From Shewanella colwelliana ATCC 39565 (GTDB taxonomy: Bacteria > Pseudomonadota > Gammaproteobacteria > Enterobacterales > Shewanellaceae), in NCBI RefSeq assembly GCF_000518705.1, contig NZ_JAEC01000006.1, positions 1-64,000 on the forward strand: DNA of 64,000 nucleotides, read 5' to 3'. The first letter of the stretch is position 1. The number at the start of each line of letters is the position of its first letter. The translations under genes and the position numbers were made by a program. Under the pieces are notes generated by a model that saw nothing but the letters and a program-made list of their open reading frames with translations, ran no database searches and was not told where the DNA came from. Below are positions 48,445 through 58,282 of the stretch, piece after piece.

Positions 48445-48498
48445 GTCAGTGATACAAGTTCACCTCACTTTGGGTACCGCATTTATGGATATTCGGTA

Positions 48499-49383
48499 AT
48501 GGAAAATAGTCTTTGGAACAAAATTGCTTTTTGGCAAAAGACACAAAGTAAAGTTGATTTGGGTGTCTACTTGTCTGCTGACGAGCTCACTGTATTTGAG
48601 CCGTCGGCGCAGCCATCTCATATGAAAATTGCTTTTGAGCAACATGATTGGCATAGCGCGTTTAGCCAATTATCTCGAGAACTCTCTGGTGCGAACCTTC
48701 AGATAGTGCTTAGCGCTGACTACTATCAACTGCTTGTTGTCGATAAGCCTGCCGTTGAAGAGGCCGAGATGACTCAAGCCTTGCAGTGGGCCATTAAAGA
48801 TATGGTTTCTGTGCCTGTGACAGAGCTGCATTTAGATTATTTCGAAACGCCCCAGTCTACAGCCAATAAGCTGACCGTTGTTGTGGTTGAACGAACCTTG
48901 TTAAGCAATATGGTCACTGTCGCAGAGCAGTTGGACGTCACTATTGCTGGCATTAGCATTGAAGAGATGGCCATTAGCAACCTATCTAAAGATGCGCATC
49001 AAGCTAAGTTGGTGCTGTGCCATAAACCGGGTAGCGAGTTGATGCTGACGGTCATCAAGCAGGGACAGTTGTTTATGCAGCGGAGTGTACGTGGCTTCAG
49101 CCAAATTGATACCGTGGCTGCCGCTGAGCTGAGTTTTGGTGTGGCAGATAACTTGAGCCTAGAGCTACAACGTTCGATGGATTACTTTGAGAGCCAATTG
49201 CGTCAAGCACCTGTTACCTCCATTGAATTATTGATGGGAGGAGCAAGGGAGGAGTTAGCCAAGCTACTATCGACTAATTTTAATCAACAGGTCAATGTGG
49301 TTGAGTGTCAAAGTGTTGCAGATAAATTGAGTGAGCTAGCCTATCTTGAGTTCTCCCTTTCTGTGCAAGAGGAGGCTGCTTAG
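48499..49383 (+). CDS. mshI: MSHA biogenesis protein MshI (PilM-like)
   Basis: A 294-residue cytoplasmic protein with an actin-like PilM fold: it has DLGVYLSADELTVFEP in the first beta-hairpin and an ordered mix of helices and strands. It should form the inner-membrane alignment subcomplex with the PilN- and PilO-like proteins that follow. It starts the MSHA operon; the stop TAG directly abuts the next ATG. Confidence 0.88.
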   Translation: MENSLWNKIAFWQKTQSKVDLGVYLSADELTVFEPSAQPSHMKIAFEQHDWHSAFSQLSRELSGANLQIVLSADYYQLLVVDKPAVEEAEMTQALQWAIKDMVSVPVTELHLDYFETPQSTANKLTVVVVERTLLSNMVTVAEQLDVTIAGISIEEMAISNLSKDAHQAKLVLCHKPGSELMLTVIKQGQLFMQRSVRGFSQIDTVAAAELSFGVADNLSLELQRSMDYFESQLRQAPVTSIELLMGGAREELAKLLSTNFNQQVNVVECQSVADKLSELAYLEFSLSVQEEAA

Positions 49384-49989
49384 ATGAGCTTAAAATTGCG
49401 CGTTAACCTTTACAATGCATCGCTATTGCCGCCTAAGCTACGTCTCTCTTTTTCTCGTTTATTACGTGTATCAGTCGCACTGTTATCGCTGCTATTACTG
49501 GCTAATATTTTTGCCTACTTTAGTGTGTCATCGCTAGAGCAAGAGAAGCGCGACCTAGTACAGATAAAGAACCAGTTATCGTCTGAGAAGCAGGTGTTGG
49601 AAGCTGAAATCGCAACCCGAACGCCATCACTGGCGTTAGTGAAACAGGTTGAGTTATTGGCCCAACAAATAGAGTTAAAACGACTACTACTTGGCGAGCT
49701 AGGGACATTAAAAGCGATCACGAGTAAAGGGTATTCCGCATTGCTGACCGATCTGGCAAGTGTGGCAGACAGCTCAATTTGGCTGAGTCGTATTCAAGTG
49801 ATTGAAGAACGTATGCGATTCGAAGGCTATACCAGTGCGCCACAACATGTGCCGCGATGGGTGGAAAAATTACAACAAGTCGACACTTTGAAGGGCCAGG
49901 CGTTCAGTACCTTGACCATGAGTCGTGGTGAGGATAAGCCGTTGTCTTTTGTGTTACGTAGCCAAGATACTGAGGAGAAAAGCCAATGA
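49384..49989 (+). CDS. PilN-like MSHA biogenesis protein
   Basis: A 201-residue bitopic protein: membrane segment about residues 25-47, then a coiled-coil (about 50-110) and a small alpha/beta domain (about 125-195). This is the PilN layout; some annotations call it a second MshI. The start abuts mshI and the end overlaps mshJ by 4 bases, so the three are translationally coupled. Confidence 0.85.
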   Translation: MSLKLRVNLYNASLLPPKLRLSFSRLLRVSVALLSLLLLANIFAYFSVSSLEQEKRDLVQIKNQLSSEKQVLEAEIATRTPSLALVKQVELLAQQIELKRLLLGELGTLKAITSKGYSALLTDLASVADSSIWLSRIQVIEERMRFEGYTSAPQHVPRWVEKLQQVDTLKGQAFSTLTMSRGEDKPLSFVLRSQDTEEKSQ

Positions 49990-50642
49990 AACAGGCATTG
50001 AATCAGTGGGCTGAAAAATTTGATGCACTGTCGCAACGTGAGCGAGTCATGGTGGCGGCTGCGGTAATTGTTGTCGTGGGAATGACACTCTATATGCCGC
50101 TTGAGTCTTTGTTGCTAAAACGAGACGCGCTGCAACGAGAGTCGAAAGCGCTTGTCGCAGAAAATAACATTTCTGAACAACAGATAGCGCTTTACCAACA
50201 GAAATTGGCACAAGACCCAGATGAAGAGTATCGCGCCCGTTTGACAATATTGACGCAGCAGATGGCTGATATTGATAGCCAGTTGACTGAGCAGATGGTT
50301 GACATGGTGCCCGCGGAGCGAATGCCGGCCATGTTAAGTGAGCTGTTAGTGAGGATTAAAGGCGTTAAGCTACAATCTTTTGACTCCATTGCTCCAACGC
50401 CGTTATTAGCGGTAGGCGAGGAGAATAAGCTCAACCTCTATAGTCATGGCATTAAATTAGTGTTGGAAGGTGACTACTTCTCCACCGTTAAGTTTATCGA
50501 AGCGGTTGAAGCCATGCCGAATAAGCTCTATTGGAAGCAATTGGACTACAGCGTAGATCAATATCCGAAGGCGAATATTGTACTTGAGCTATACACATTA
50601 AGTATTAATGAGGACTTCATCAGTGTTGCAGACCAAGGCTAA
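49986..50642 (+). CDS. mshJ: MSHA biogenesis protein MshJ (PilO-like)
   Basis: A 218-residue bitopic protein with a membrane segment at about residues 19-37, a coiled coil (about 45-100) and a ferredoxin-like C-terminal domain, as in PilO/GspM. Pairs with the PilN-like protein in the inner membrane. Start overlaps the preceding gene by 4 bases (ATGA). Confidence 0.88.
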   Translation: MKQALNQWAEKFDALSQRERVMVAAAVIVVVGMTLYMPLESLLLKRDALQRESKALVAENNISEQQIALYQQKLAQDPDEEYRARLTILTQQMADIDSQLTEQMVDMVPAERMPAMLSELLVRIKGVKLQSFDSIAPTPLLAVGEENKLNLYSHGIKLVLEGDYFSTVKFIEAVEAMPNKLYWKQLDYSVDQYPKANIVLELYTLSINEDFISVADQG

Positions 50643-50949
50643 GTTACTGTTAGCGGTGCTATTGTTCACCGGAGTGGTACAAGCGCAATCGTTACGCGAT
50701 CCTACCCGACCTGGCGTTGGGGCTGTGACGAGTGCATCAAACAACAGTGCAATGACTACTCAACTCATTTTAAACAGTGTTGTGATATCTGGTAACAGTG
50801 CAACGGCTGTTTTTAATAATAAAATGTTCACCATAGGTGACAGTGTGCAAGGCGTTAAGATAGTGCGCATTAATGCCAAAGGTGTTTGGCTTGCCGACGG
50901 CCGCCAATTCACCATGTACCAAGCGGTAACAGGGACTAAGGGACAATAA
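50608..50949 (+). CDS. mshK: MSHA biogenesis protein MshK
   Basis: A 113-residue exported protein similar in size and layout to PilP/GspC-type partners: signal peptide (about residues 8-27, ending VVQA), then RDPTRP and a short beta domain (TAVFNNKMFTIGDSVQGVKIVRINAKGVWL). It should link the PilN/PilO complex to the MshL secretin. The start overlaps mshJ by 35 bases; GTG 50623 after GAGGA is an alternative that keeps the signal peptide. Confidence 0.85.
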   Translation: MRTSSVLQTKAKLLLAVLLFTGVVQAQSLRDPTRPGVGAVTSASNNSAMTTQLILNSVVISGNSATAVFNNKMFTIGDSVQGVKIVRINAKGVWLADGRQFTMYQAVTGTKGQ

Positions 50950-52620
50950 ATGAAAGTAATAACCACAGTGACGCCTCTGCTTGCGCTTGTATTGGTGGCG
51001 TGTCAGACAACGGATAGACCACTGCCAGTTGAGTCTAAGTCGGCACTGGATTCTTCAATGGTACAGCAAACTGAAAAACTGGCGACGCCGCCAGCTGCTG
51101 TCATGCCCGATTCGGTACAACGAGAACTGTCCGCTTCATCATTGCTGGCGGGTGTTTCACCAAACATGCCTTCAGAGCGTCGTTTTGATGTGTCGGCAAG
51201 TGATGTTGATGCTAAAGTCTTTTTCCCAAGTTTAGTGCAAGGCACACCACTGAGCGTTGCCGTTCACCCCGATGTCTCCGGGACTGTTTCACTGTCGCTC
51301 AAAGGGGTGACATTGAGTGAAGCATTACAAGTTGTTGAAGATATTTACGGTTATGAAGTGAGCCGTGAAGGACGTATTTTACGTGTTTTTCCTGCTGGCA
51401 TGCGTACCGAAACGTTCCCGTTAAATTACCTTTACATGGAACGTCATGGTCTATCGTTGACGTCGGTAAACTCGGGGCGTATTTCAGACAGCAATAACTC
51501 AAATAACAACAATAACAGCGATAACAACAGTAGTAACAACTCGTCTAATAATGATAGCAGTAGCAATAACAGTAATGAGACGACCAATGGCACCTTTATT
51601 CGCTCTAAAACCAAAACCGACTTTTGGGGCGAGTTAAAAGAAACCTTGGTATCTATCGTCGGTGATACGGGCGGCGGACGCCAAGTAGTGGTGACGCCAC
51701 AGGCAGGCTTGGTGACCATTCGTGCTTATCCTAATGAACTTAGACAAGTGCGTACCTTCCTGCAAACCGCGGAAAGTCATCTGCAACGCCAAGTGATTTT
51801 AGAAGCCAAAGTGCTCGAAGTGACGTTATCAGATGCATATCAGCAAGGGATACATTGGGAGAGTGTATTAGGGCATGTTGGCAGCACTAATATTGAGTTC
51901 GGTACTTCGAAACCAACGAGTGGTTCTGTTGGCGACCTGATCACAAATGCGATTGGCGGTGTAACATCGCTGCAAATTAAGGGTTCAGATTTCAACACCA
52001 TGATCAGCTTGCTTGATACGCAAGGAGATGTTGATGTGTTATCGAGTCCACGAGTAACGGCATCGAATAACCAAAAAGCGGTGATTAAAGTTGGTCGTGA
52101 TGAGTATTTTGTCACTGATGTCTCATCAACGACAGTCGCCGGTACCACGCCAGTGACATCACCAGAAGTCGAGCTCACGCCATTTTTCTCGGGTATCGCA
52201 TTAGATGTGACGCCACAAATCGATTCAGAAGGGAACGTGTTATTACATATTCATCCTTCGGTTATTGATATTAAAGAGCAAACCAAATCGATAAAAATAT
52301 CAGAAAGCACGCTAGAGTTGCCATTGGCGCAAAGCGAAATCCGTGAGTCGGATACCGTGATTAGAGCGAGCACAGGTGATGTTGTTGTGATTGGTGGTCT
52401 AATGAAGAGTCAAAATATTGAAGTGGTATCAAAAGTCCCCTTGCTTGGTGATATTCCATTCTTAGGTGAGGCTTTTACCAACCGTTCAAAATCACTTAAG
52501 AAAACCGAACTGGTGATTTTGCTCAAGCCAACGGTTGTGGGCGCTGATACCTGGAAAAACGAGTTGAAGCGCTCGAAAGCCTTGTTAGATCGTTGGTATC
52601 CAGAGGCTGAGAAGGAGTAA
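50950..52620 (+). CDS. mshL: MSHA outer-membrane secretin MshL
   Basis: A 556-residue secretin lipoprotein. The signal peptide ends in LVAC. An N-terminal region carries a secretin-associated domain (about 85-165), then a striking Asn/Ser-rich run (about residues 179-213), then the N1 region and the C-terminal secretin barrel (about 290-545; VPLLGDIPFLGEAFTNRSK). It forms the outer-membrane pore for the pilus. It starts directly after the mshK stop. Confidence 0.93.
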   Translation: MKVITTVTPLLALVLVACQTTDRPLPVESKSALDSSMVQQTEKLATPPAAVMPDSVQRELSASSLLAGVSPNMPSERRFDVSASDVDAKVFFPSLVQGTPLSVAVHPDVSGTVSLSLKGVTLSEALQVVEDIYGYEVSREGRILRVFPAGMRTETFPLNYLYMERHGLSLTSVNSGRISDSNNSNNNNNSDNNSSNNSSNNDSSSNNSNETTNGTFIRSKTKTDFWGELKETLVSIVGDTGGGRQVVVTPQAGLVTIRAYPNELRQVRTFLQTAESHLQRQVILEAKVLEVTLSDAYQQGIHWESVLGHVGSTNIEFGTSKPTSGSVGDLITNAIGGVTSLQIKGSDFNTMISLLDTQGDVDVLSSPRVTASNNQKAVIKVGRDEYFVTDVSSTTVAGTTPVTSPEVELTPFFSGIALDVTPQIDSEGNVLLHIHPSVIDIKEQTKSIKISESTLELPLAQSEIRESDTVIRASTGDVVVIGGLMKSQNIEVVSKVPLLGDIPFLGEAFTNRSKSLKKTELVILLKPTVVGADTWKNELKRSKALLDRWYPEAEKE

Positions 52621-52626
52621 TCGCCC

Positions 52627-53538
52627 TTGTACCTGCAGCACTTTGGCTTGGGTGAAGCCCCATTTTCCTTAACACCTAATACCGGATTTTTTTTCGGTTT
52701 GGCTCCCCATGTTGAGGCGCTGCAGGTGCTGCAAACCGCGTTGCAAACTGGCGAAGGTTTCATCAAAGTTACTGGTGAGGTAGGCACGGGAAAGACGCTC
52801 ATCTGCCGTAAGCTGCTTAATGAGATCCCTTCAAGGTTTCATTGCGCTTATCTGCCTAATCCCTATTTAACACCTGATGAATTGCGTTGGGCGGTGGCAT
52901 TAGAGTTAGGACTTAAGTATTCAACTAATATCGATCAGCAACAACTAACGACTCTTATCCAGCAACAGTTGATTGCGTTGTCAGCCCATGGACATTCGAT
53001 TGTGTTGGTATTAGATGAAGCACAAGCACTGCCTGATGAAAGCTTAGAGGCATTACGGTTATTTACTAATTTAGAAACCGAGAGTCGAAAACTACTGCAG
53101 GTGGTGTTGTTTGCCCAGCCAGAGCTCGACGAACGACTCGCATTAAAACAGTTCCGCCAACTGCGTCAACGCATCACTTTTAGTTATCCATTACGTCCGT
53201 TAACACGCGGTGAAACCTCTGCGTACCTTGCTCACCGCTTGCAAATAGCGGGTTATCAAGGGCCGGAACTGTTTTCGCAAAATAACTGTATGCGACTTGC
53301 TAAGGCGTCGCGAGGGATCCCAAGATTGATCAATATTTTGGCGCATAAAGCATTGTTGTTGGCTTTTGGTGAAGGGGCGCAGTGTGTATCTCACCAGCAT
53401 ATTAAAGCAGCCATTAATGACACCGATGATGCAAAAGGTTCGGCCATGCTAACGCGTGGATGGTTTGCTGCACTTGGTGCTGCTGCGATTGTCGTTGTCT
53501 CGGCCACGGTGCATTGGTTTTTAGGGGCTGCAGCATGA
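52627..53538 (+). CDS. mshM: MSHA biogenesis ATPase MshM (ExeA-like)
   Basis: A 303-residue AAA-type ATPase. It begins YLQHFGLGEAPFSLTPNTGFFF, the usual ExeA/MshM opening; Walker A is GEVGTGKTL (about residues 47-55) and Walker B VLVLDEAQALP (about 122-132). A single C-terminal membrane segment (about 278-298) is present. ExeA-like proteins help assemble secretins. The start is TTG 52627 with AGGAG nine bases upstream; the start overlap with mshN is 4 bases. Confidence 0.9.
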   Translation: MYLQHFGLGEAPFSLTPNTGFFFGLAPHVEALQVLQTALQTGEGFIKVTGEVGTGKTLICRKLLNEIPSRFHCAYLPNPYLTPDELRWAVALELGLKYSTNIDQQQLTTLIQQQLIALSAHGHSIVLVLDEAQALPDESLEALRLFTNLETESRKLLQVVLFAQPELDERLALKQFRQLRQRITFSYPLRPLTRGETSAYLAHRLQIAGYQGPELFSQNNCMRLAKASRGIPRLINILAHKALLLAFGEGAQCVSHQHIKAAINDTDDAKGSAMLTRGWFAALGAAAIVVVSATVHWFLGAAA

Positions 53539-54707
53539 GTGTGATTAATACCATGCTAAAAGATCTCGATAAGCGTCAGCAGAGTCATGATTTAGATGAA
53601 CTGCCTGTGCCTCCGTTACAGTATCAAGGTCGGCAACCGCACCGACTCCCTTGGGTGCTGCTGGTTGTTTTCGCTAGCCTTCTTCTCATTGGTGGAGGTT
53701 TGGGTTGGACGCAATTATCTCAGCTTCGCCATGACAACGCTTTATTAAGCCAGCAGGTGGAAGACGCACATACTGATAAGGCGACCGATACCCCTATCTC
53801 GGTTCAAACAGATAGGAGTTCAGTTGAGCCAGCAAGGGGAGGTGCCAAGTCTGCACAAATGACGACGAAGTTGGCTGGGGATAAAACGATTGAGCAAAAC
53901 CGCTCACAGCCGCGTCAACAGTCGAATGTGCAATCTGATAATGTTCAAGATAAGCCCAAGAACCCAGCTACACCTGATGAAGTGCCTGTGCAGATTACTG
54001 CTGAAACAGTGACAGTAACGCAAAAGCCTCCAGTCACTGCGGTAAAGCAAGCGCCTAAAAAGGTCGACAGAACAACCCAAAGCACACCATTAAGCGGGAA
54101 AATGGCGGTGACCGAAGTTAGATTGACTCCGAAACAGCTTGCAGAAAAACGTTTTGCTTTAGGGATGGCGGCACAGAATGAGGGCCGTCAGAGCGAGGCT
54201 CTGGGGTATTTCTCCGAAGCATTAAGATTAAGTCCACAGATGCATAAAGCCCGGCAACATTTGGCCGCACTTTACTATGGGCAGGGAATGTTTATCGAGG
54301 CGCAATCGATACTCGAACAGGGTTTGAGCCTGTATCCATTGGAACTCGATTATGCCTTGCTATTGGCAAGGGTGCGTGAGGCTGGGGGCGATAAGGCCTC
54401 TGCATTAACAGCCTTAGCCTTGATCCCTGATAGCCATCTTTTGGCTAAAGATAAGTGGACAATGCAAAGCCAGCTTGCTCAGCAGTTGGGGCAATATGAG
54501 TTAGCCGAGGCAAGCTATCGTCAGTTAGCGAGGCTTGAGCCGAGTCAGGGCCGCTGGTGGATGGGGCTGGGCTACGCCCTCGACTCACAACAGAAATATG
54601 CGATGGCTAATCAGGCCTACAAGCAAGCTTTAAAGCAGAGTGGTTTATCTAATGAAGCGATTAGCTACGTGGAAAGTCGCTTAGCGCAGTTAGGAGAGTT
54701 CGAGTGA
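53535..54707 (+). CDS. mshN: MSHA biogenesis protein MshN (TPR)
   Basis: A 390-residue bitopic protein. It opens MSVINTMLKDLDKR, the family's usual start, then has a membrane segment (about residues 36-56), a Pro/Thr/Gln-rich linker, and TPR repeats (about 210-385; ALGYFSEALRLSPQMHKARQ). ATG 53535 overlaps mshM by 4 bases; the longer frame to 53460 is not supported. It overlaps mshE by 4 bases. Confidence 0.9.
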   Translation: MSVINTMLKDLDKRQQSHDLDELPVPPLQYQGRQPHRLPWVLLVVFASLLLIGGGLGWTQLSQLRHDNALLSQQVEDAHTDKATDTPISVQTDRSSVEPARGGAKSAQMTTKLAGDKTIEQNRSQPRQQSNVQSDNVQDKPKNPATPDEVPVQITAETVTVTQKPPVTAVKQAPKKVDRTTQSTPLSGKMAVTEVRLTPKQLAEKRFALGMAAQNEGRQSEALGYFSEALRLSPQMHKARQHLAALYYGQGMFIEAQSILEQGLSLYPLELDYALLLARVREAGGDKASALTALALIPDSHLLAKDKWTMQSQLAQQLGQYELAEASYRQLARLEPSQGRWWMGLGYALDSQQKYAMANQAYKQALKQSGLSNEAISYVESRLAQLGEFE

Positions 54708-56452
54708 AACCAAAGTTAAAGATGCGTTTAGGCGACCTACTCGTTCAAGAACAAATTATCAGCGAAGCACAGTTGATGCAGGCACTGGCCGAGCAAAAAA
54801 ACAGTGGTAAGAAGCTAGGGCGTACCTTGATTGATCTCTCATCAATCACAGAAGATCAACTGCTGAAATTCCTGTCGCAGCAGCTTAATATTCCTTTCTT
54901 GGATATCAGTCGTCGAGCGATAGCGCCTCAAGTGGTTAATTTGCTGCCAGAGGTTCAAGCGCGCCGCTATCGTGCTTTGGCCGTCGAAGATGACGGTGAA
55001 AGTGTCTTGGTAGCAATGAGCGATCCAGCTGACTTACAAGCGCTCGATAATATTGAAGTGATGTTAGCTCCGAAGCGATTAACGCTTGCTGTGGTTACTG
55101 AGACACAGCTGCTTGATGCCTTTGACAATCTGTATCGCCGTACGGGCGAGATTGCACAAATTGCGGGTAAGCTTGAAGAAGAGTATGCCGCTGACGACCA
55201 GTTTGACCTTGCCAGTTTAACCGACGCCGATAGCGATAACGAAACCACGGTTGTTAAGTTACTTCAGTCAATTTTTGAAGATGCGGTACAGATGCGAGCG
55301 TCGGATATTCATATTGAGCCGGGTGAAAAAGTGCTCCGTATCCGTCAGCGTATTGATGGCCAATTGCAGGAGAATATCTTACAAGAGGTTAATATTGCCG
55401 CCGCATTAGTGTTGCGTTTAAAGCTGATGGCCGGACTCGATATTTCTGAAAAGCGCCTGCCGCAAGATGGGCGTTTTCACATGGAAATAAAAGGCCATAA
55501 AATCGACGTACGTATGTCGACGATGCCTATCTATCATGGTGAGTCGGTGGTGATGCGTTTACTCGATCAATCGGCAGGGTTACTGACGTTAAATGAAACG
55601 GGTATGCCGCCCGAGATGTTGGCGAGAGTGCGTAAACAGATTAAGCGCCCTCACGGAATGTTGTTGGTAACAGGTCCAACGGGTAGCGGTAAAACCACCA
55701 CACTCTATGGCGTACTAAGCGAGCTTAATACCGCCGATAGAAAGATTATTACTGTTGAAGACCCAGTTGAATATCAATTACCACGGATTAACCAGGTGCA
55801 AGTCAATCACAAGATTGGCTTAGACTTCTCCAACGTACTACGTACGACTTTGCGTCAAGACCCCGATATTATCATGGTGGGTGAGATGCGTGACCAAGAA
55901 ACGGTAGAGATTGGTCTGCGAGGCGCTTTAACGGGTCACTTTGTCCTGTCGACCTTGCATACTAATGATGCGGTAACCAGTGCACTGCGTCTATTAGATA
56001 TGGGCGCGGCCAGTTATCTCGTTGCTAGTGCTCTTAGGGTGATAATTGCCCAGCGTCTAGTTCGTCGAGTGTGCCATAACTGTGCGCAAGCCTATGAGAT
56101 GGGGCCACAAGATCAGGCTTGGCTAAAATCGGTAACTAAACAAGATTTTTCACAAGCCACATTTAAAATGGGTGCCGGATGCCAGAGCTGTAACGGCAGC
56201 GGTTATCGTGGTCGAATTGGTGTATTTGAGATTCTTGAGTTAGATGAATCTATGATTGAAGCAATGCGCACGGGTAACCCACAGGACTTTGCGGCCGCGG
56301 CTTATGCAAGCCCCAATTTTACGCCGTTAGCCGAGTCAGCGTTGACCTACTTAGCACAAGGACTTACCACGCTCGAAGAGGTCGCTAAGTTAGTTGAAGA
56401 TGCATCGGATGCGCAGATCCCCTTGATGCTCCATCAAGGGGTTGAGGAGTAA
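54704..56452 (+). CDS. mshE: MSHA pilus extension ATPase MshE
   Basis: A 582-residue GspE-family ATPase. The N-terminal MshEN domain (about residues 1-145) has the c-di-GMP binding motifs RLGDLL...LMQALAEQ and KLGRTL...LLKFLSQQ, so pilus extension is probably controlled by c-di-GMP. The motor part has Walker A GPTGSGKTTT (about 325-334), the Asp box and the four-Cys zinc site (CHNC...CQSC, about 466-493). Start GTG 54704. Confidence 0.95.
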   Translation: MKPKLKMRLGDLLVQEQIISEAQLMQALAEQKNSGKKLGRTLIDLSSITEDQLLKFLSQQLNIPFLDISRRAIAPQVVNLLPEVQARRYRALAVEDDGESVLVAMSDPADLQALDNIEVMLAPKRLTLAVVTETQLLDAFDNLYRRTGEIAQIAGKLEEEYAADDQFDLASLTDADSDNETTVVKLLQSIFEDAVQMRASDIHIEPGEKVLRIRQRIDGQLQENILQEVNIAAALVLRLKLMAGLDISEKRLPQDGRFHMEIKGHKIDVRMSTMPIYHGESVVMRLLDQSAGLLTLNETGMPPEMLARVRKQIKRPHGMLLVTGPTGSGKTTTLYGVLSELNTADRKIITVEDPVEYQLPRINQVQVNHKIGLDFSNVLRTTLRQDPDIIMVGEMRDQETVEIGLRGALTGHFVLSTLHTNDAVTSALRLLDMGAASYLVASALRVIIAQRLVRRVCHNCAQAYEMGPQDQAWLKSVTKQDFSQATFKMGAGCQSCNGSGYRGRIGVFEILELDESMIEAMRTGNPQDFAAAAYASPNFTPLAESALTYLAQGLTTLEEVAKLVEDASDAQIPLMLHQGVEE

Positions 56453-56454
56453 CT

Positions 56455-57675
56455 ATGCCGGTATATCAGTACAGAGGGCGAGACGCACAGGGGAAATCTG
56501 TCACTGGACAGCTTGATGCTGCGACTGAAAGTGCTACTGCTGATCAGCTTATGTCTCGTGCTGTGATCCCGTTGGAACTCAATGAAACTAAGCCCAAACG
56601 TGATTTTGACCTAGGGACCTTGTTTAAGCCGAAAGTAGGTCTCGATGAGCTGCAAATTTTCACTCGGCAGATGTATTCACTGAGTCGTTCGGGGATCCCA
56701 ATACTGCGTGCTATTGCAGGCCTGTCGGAAAGTACCCATTCTCGACGCATGAAAGATGCACTCAATGATATTTCTGAGCAGTTAACCTCGGGCCGCCCCT
56801 TATCCTCGGCAATGAATCATCATCCTGATGTATTTGATGCGCTATTTGTCTCAATGATCCACGTTGGCGAGAACACGGGTAAGCTGGAAGATGCCTTTAT
56901 TCAGCTATCAGGATACATAGAACGCGAACAAGAAACTCGCCGACGCATTAAAGCGGCGATGCGTTACCCGATATTTGTATTGATTGCCGTGGCATTGGCT
57001 TTAGTCGTGCTTAATATCATGGTGATACCCAAATTTGCTGATATGTTTTCCCGTTTTGGCGCCGATCTCCCCTGGGCAACAAAGTTACTGATTGGTACCT
57101 CAAACTTTTTCGTTAATTATTGGTATCTGTTGCTGGCGGGTATCGCCGCGCTATTTGTGGGTATTCGTTATTGGCATAACAGCGAAAAAGGTGAGCGGCA
57201 ATGGGATCAGTGGAAACTCAAAATACCCGCGGTTGGCAGTATCATTGAGCGCTCGACCTTATCACGCTATTGCCGCAGTTTTGCCATGATGCTCAGTGCG
57301 GGCGTGCCGATGACACAGGCGCTGAGTTTGGTCGCCGATGCAGTAGATAATGCCTATATGCATGACCGCATCGTAGGCATGCGACGTGGCATTGAATCCG
57401 GTGATTCTATGCTGCGAGTTCATAACGCAAGCCAACTGTTTACGCCGTTAGTATTGCAGATGGTGGCAGTGGGTGAAGAGACTGGTCAGATCGATCAATT
57501 GCTTAATGATGCGGCAGATTTTTATGAAGGTGAGGTCGATTATGACTTAAAAAACCTGACAGCTAAGTTGGAGCCTATATTGATAGGAATCGTTGCGGTA
57601 ATTGTATTGATCCTTGCGCTTGGTATCTACCTGCCAATGTGGGATATGCTCAATGTGGTCAAGGGTGGGCAGTAA
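56455..57675 (+). CDS. mshG: MSHA inner-membrane platform protein MshG
   Basis: A 406-residue GspF/PilC-family protein with two repeated GspF domains and three membrane segments (about residues 170-195, 220-240 and 375-398). Motifs FTRQMYSLSRSGIPIL and FAMMLSAGVPMTQAL mark the two halves. It couples MshE to pilin extraction. It begins 2 bases after mshE. Confidence 0.94.
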   Translation: MPVYQYRGRDAQGKSVTGQLDAATESATADQLMSRAVIPLELNETKPKRDFDLGTLFKPKVGLDELQIFTRQMYSLSRSGIPILRAIAGLSESTHSRRMKDALNDISEQLTSGRPLSSAMNHHPDVFDALFVSMIHVGENTGKLEDAFIQLSGYIEREQETRRRIKAAMRYPIFVLIAVALALVVLNIMVIPKFADMFSRFGADLPWATKLLIGTSNFFVNYWYLLLAGIAALFVGIRYWHNSEKGERQWDQWKLKIPAVGSIIERSTLSRYCRSFAMMLSAGVPMTQALSLVADAVDNAYMHDRIVGMRRGIESGDSMLRVHNASQLFTPLVLQMVAVGEETGQIDQLLNDAADFYEGEVDYDLKNLTAKLEPILIGIVAVIVLILALGIYLPMWDMLNVVKGGQ

Positions 57676-57717
57676 AATGGCACTTTGCAGTCACTTTAGT
57701 GTTAGTAGGCTTTGCTG

Positions 57718-58209
57718 ATGGAGCGGCAACAGCAAGCAGACAGCGAACTCATGCAGGTTTATGGCAAGATTATTGCTATAGTTTTAATGTTACTTATTTT
57801 GGCGATTTTAGGGTTTAAGTTTTTTGCTAGCGTAGAAAAAGTTTCCGCCAATGGGCTTAAAGTTGAGCATTCTCGGTTACTCAATGTGTTGGCTATGGTG
57901 CGTTCACAGTGGCTGACACAAGGTCGTCCGCCGCAACTGAGGTTGGATTGGTCTACGTCGTTACTCAGTGATAATGATCATCAGGGGGTCATTACAATGA
58001 GCCAAGAGGGTTGGCCAATTGTTGTTGGCGCTGATATTGTGGGCTGTAAAGAACTTTGGTGGCAGTTGTTAGGTTCAAGAGTCGAAGCCGCACAAATTAC
58101 CACAGAAATAAGCCGTGAGCGAAACGTTTGTAGCTACATTGCTAAAAATGGTGATCGATTAAGTTATCAGCTCACATCGGGCCGTGTAATTTTTTTGACG
58201 AAAGAGTAA
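57718..58209 (+). CDS. mshF: MSHA biogenesis protein MshF
   Basis: A 163-residue protein with one N-terminal membrane segment (about residues 16-37) and a periplasmic domain with cysteines (GCKELWW, VCSYI). Size and position agree with MshF of Vibrio and Shewanella. Its role in pilus assembly is not well defined. ATG 57718 is chosen; TTG 57712 in the same frame is possible. Confidence 0.8.
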   Translation: MERQQQADSELMQVYGKIIAIVLMLLILAILGFKFFASVEKVSANGLKVEHSRLLNVLAMVRSQWLTQGRPPQLRLDWSTSLLSDNDHQGVITMSQEGWPIVVGADIVGCKELWWQLLGSRVEAAQITTEISRERNVCSYIAKNGDRLSYQLTSGRVIFLTKE

Positions 58210-58282
58210 ATTTAGTAATATCAAAGGTTTCTAAAAATATCGAAACTGATAGAATTGTGACAATTGTTGAAGGGAGTTAGGT

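Noticed and set aside
51444-51719. Minus-strand Leu-rich ORF inside mshL
   Set aside because: It is the mirror of the Asn/Ser repeat coding region; no start signal or family.
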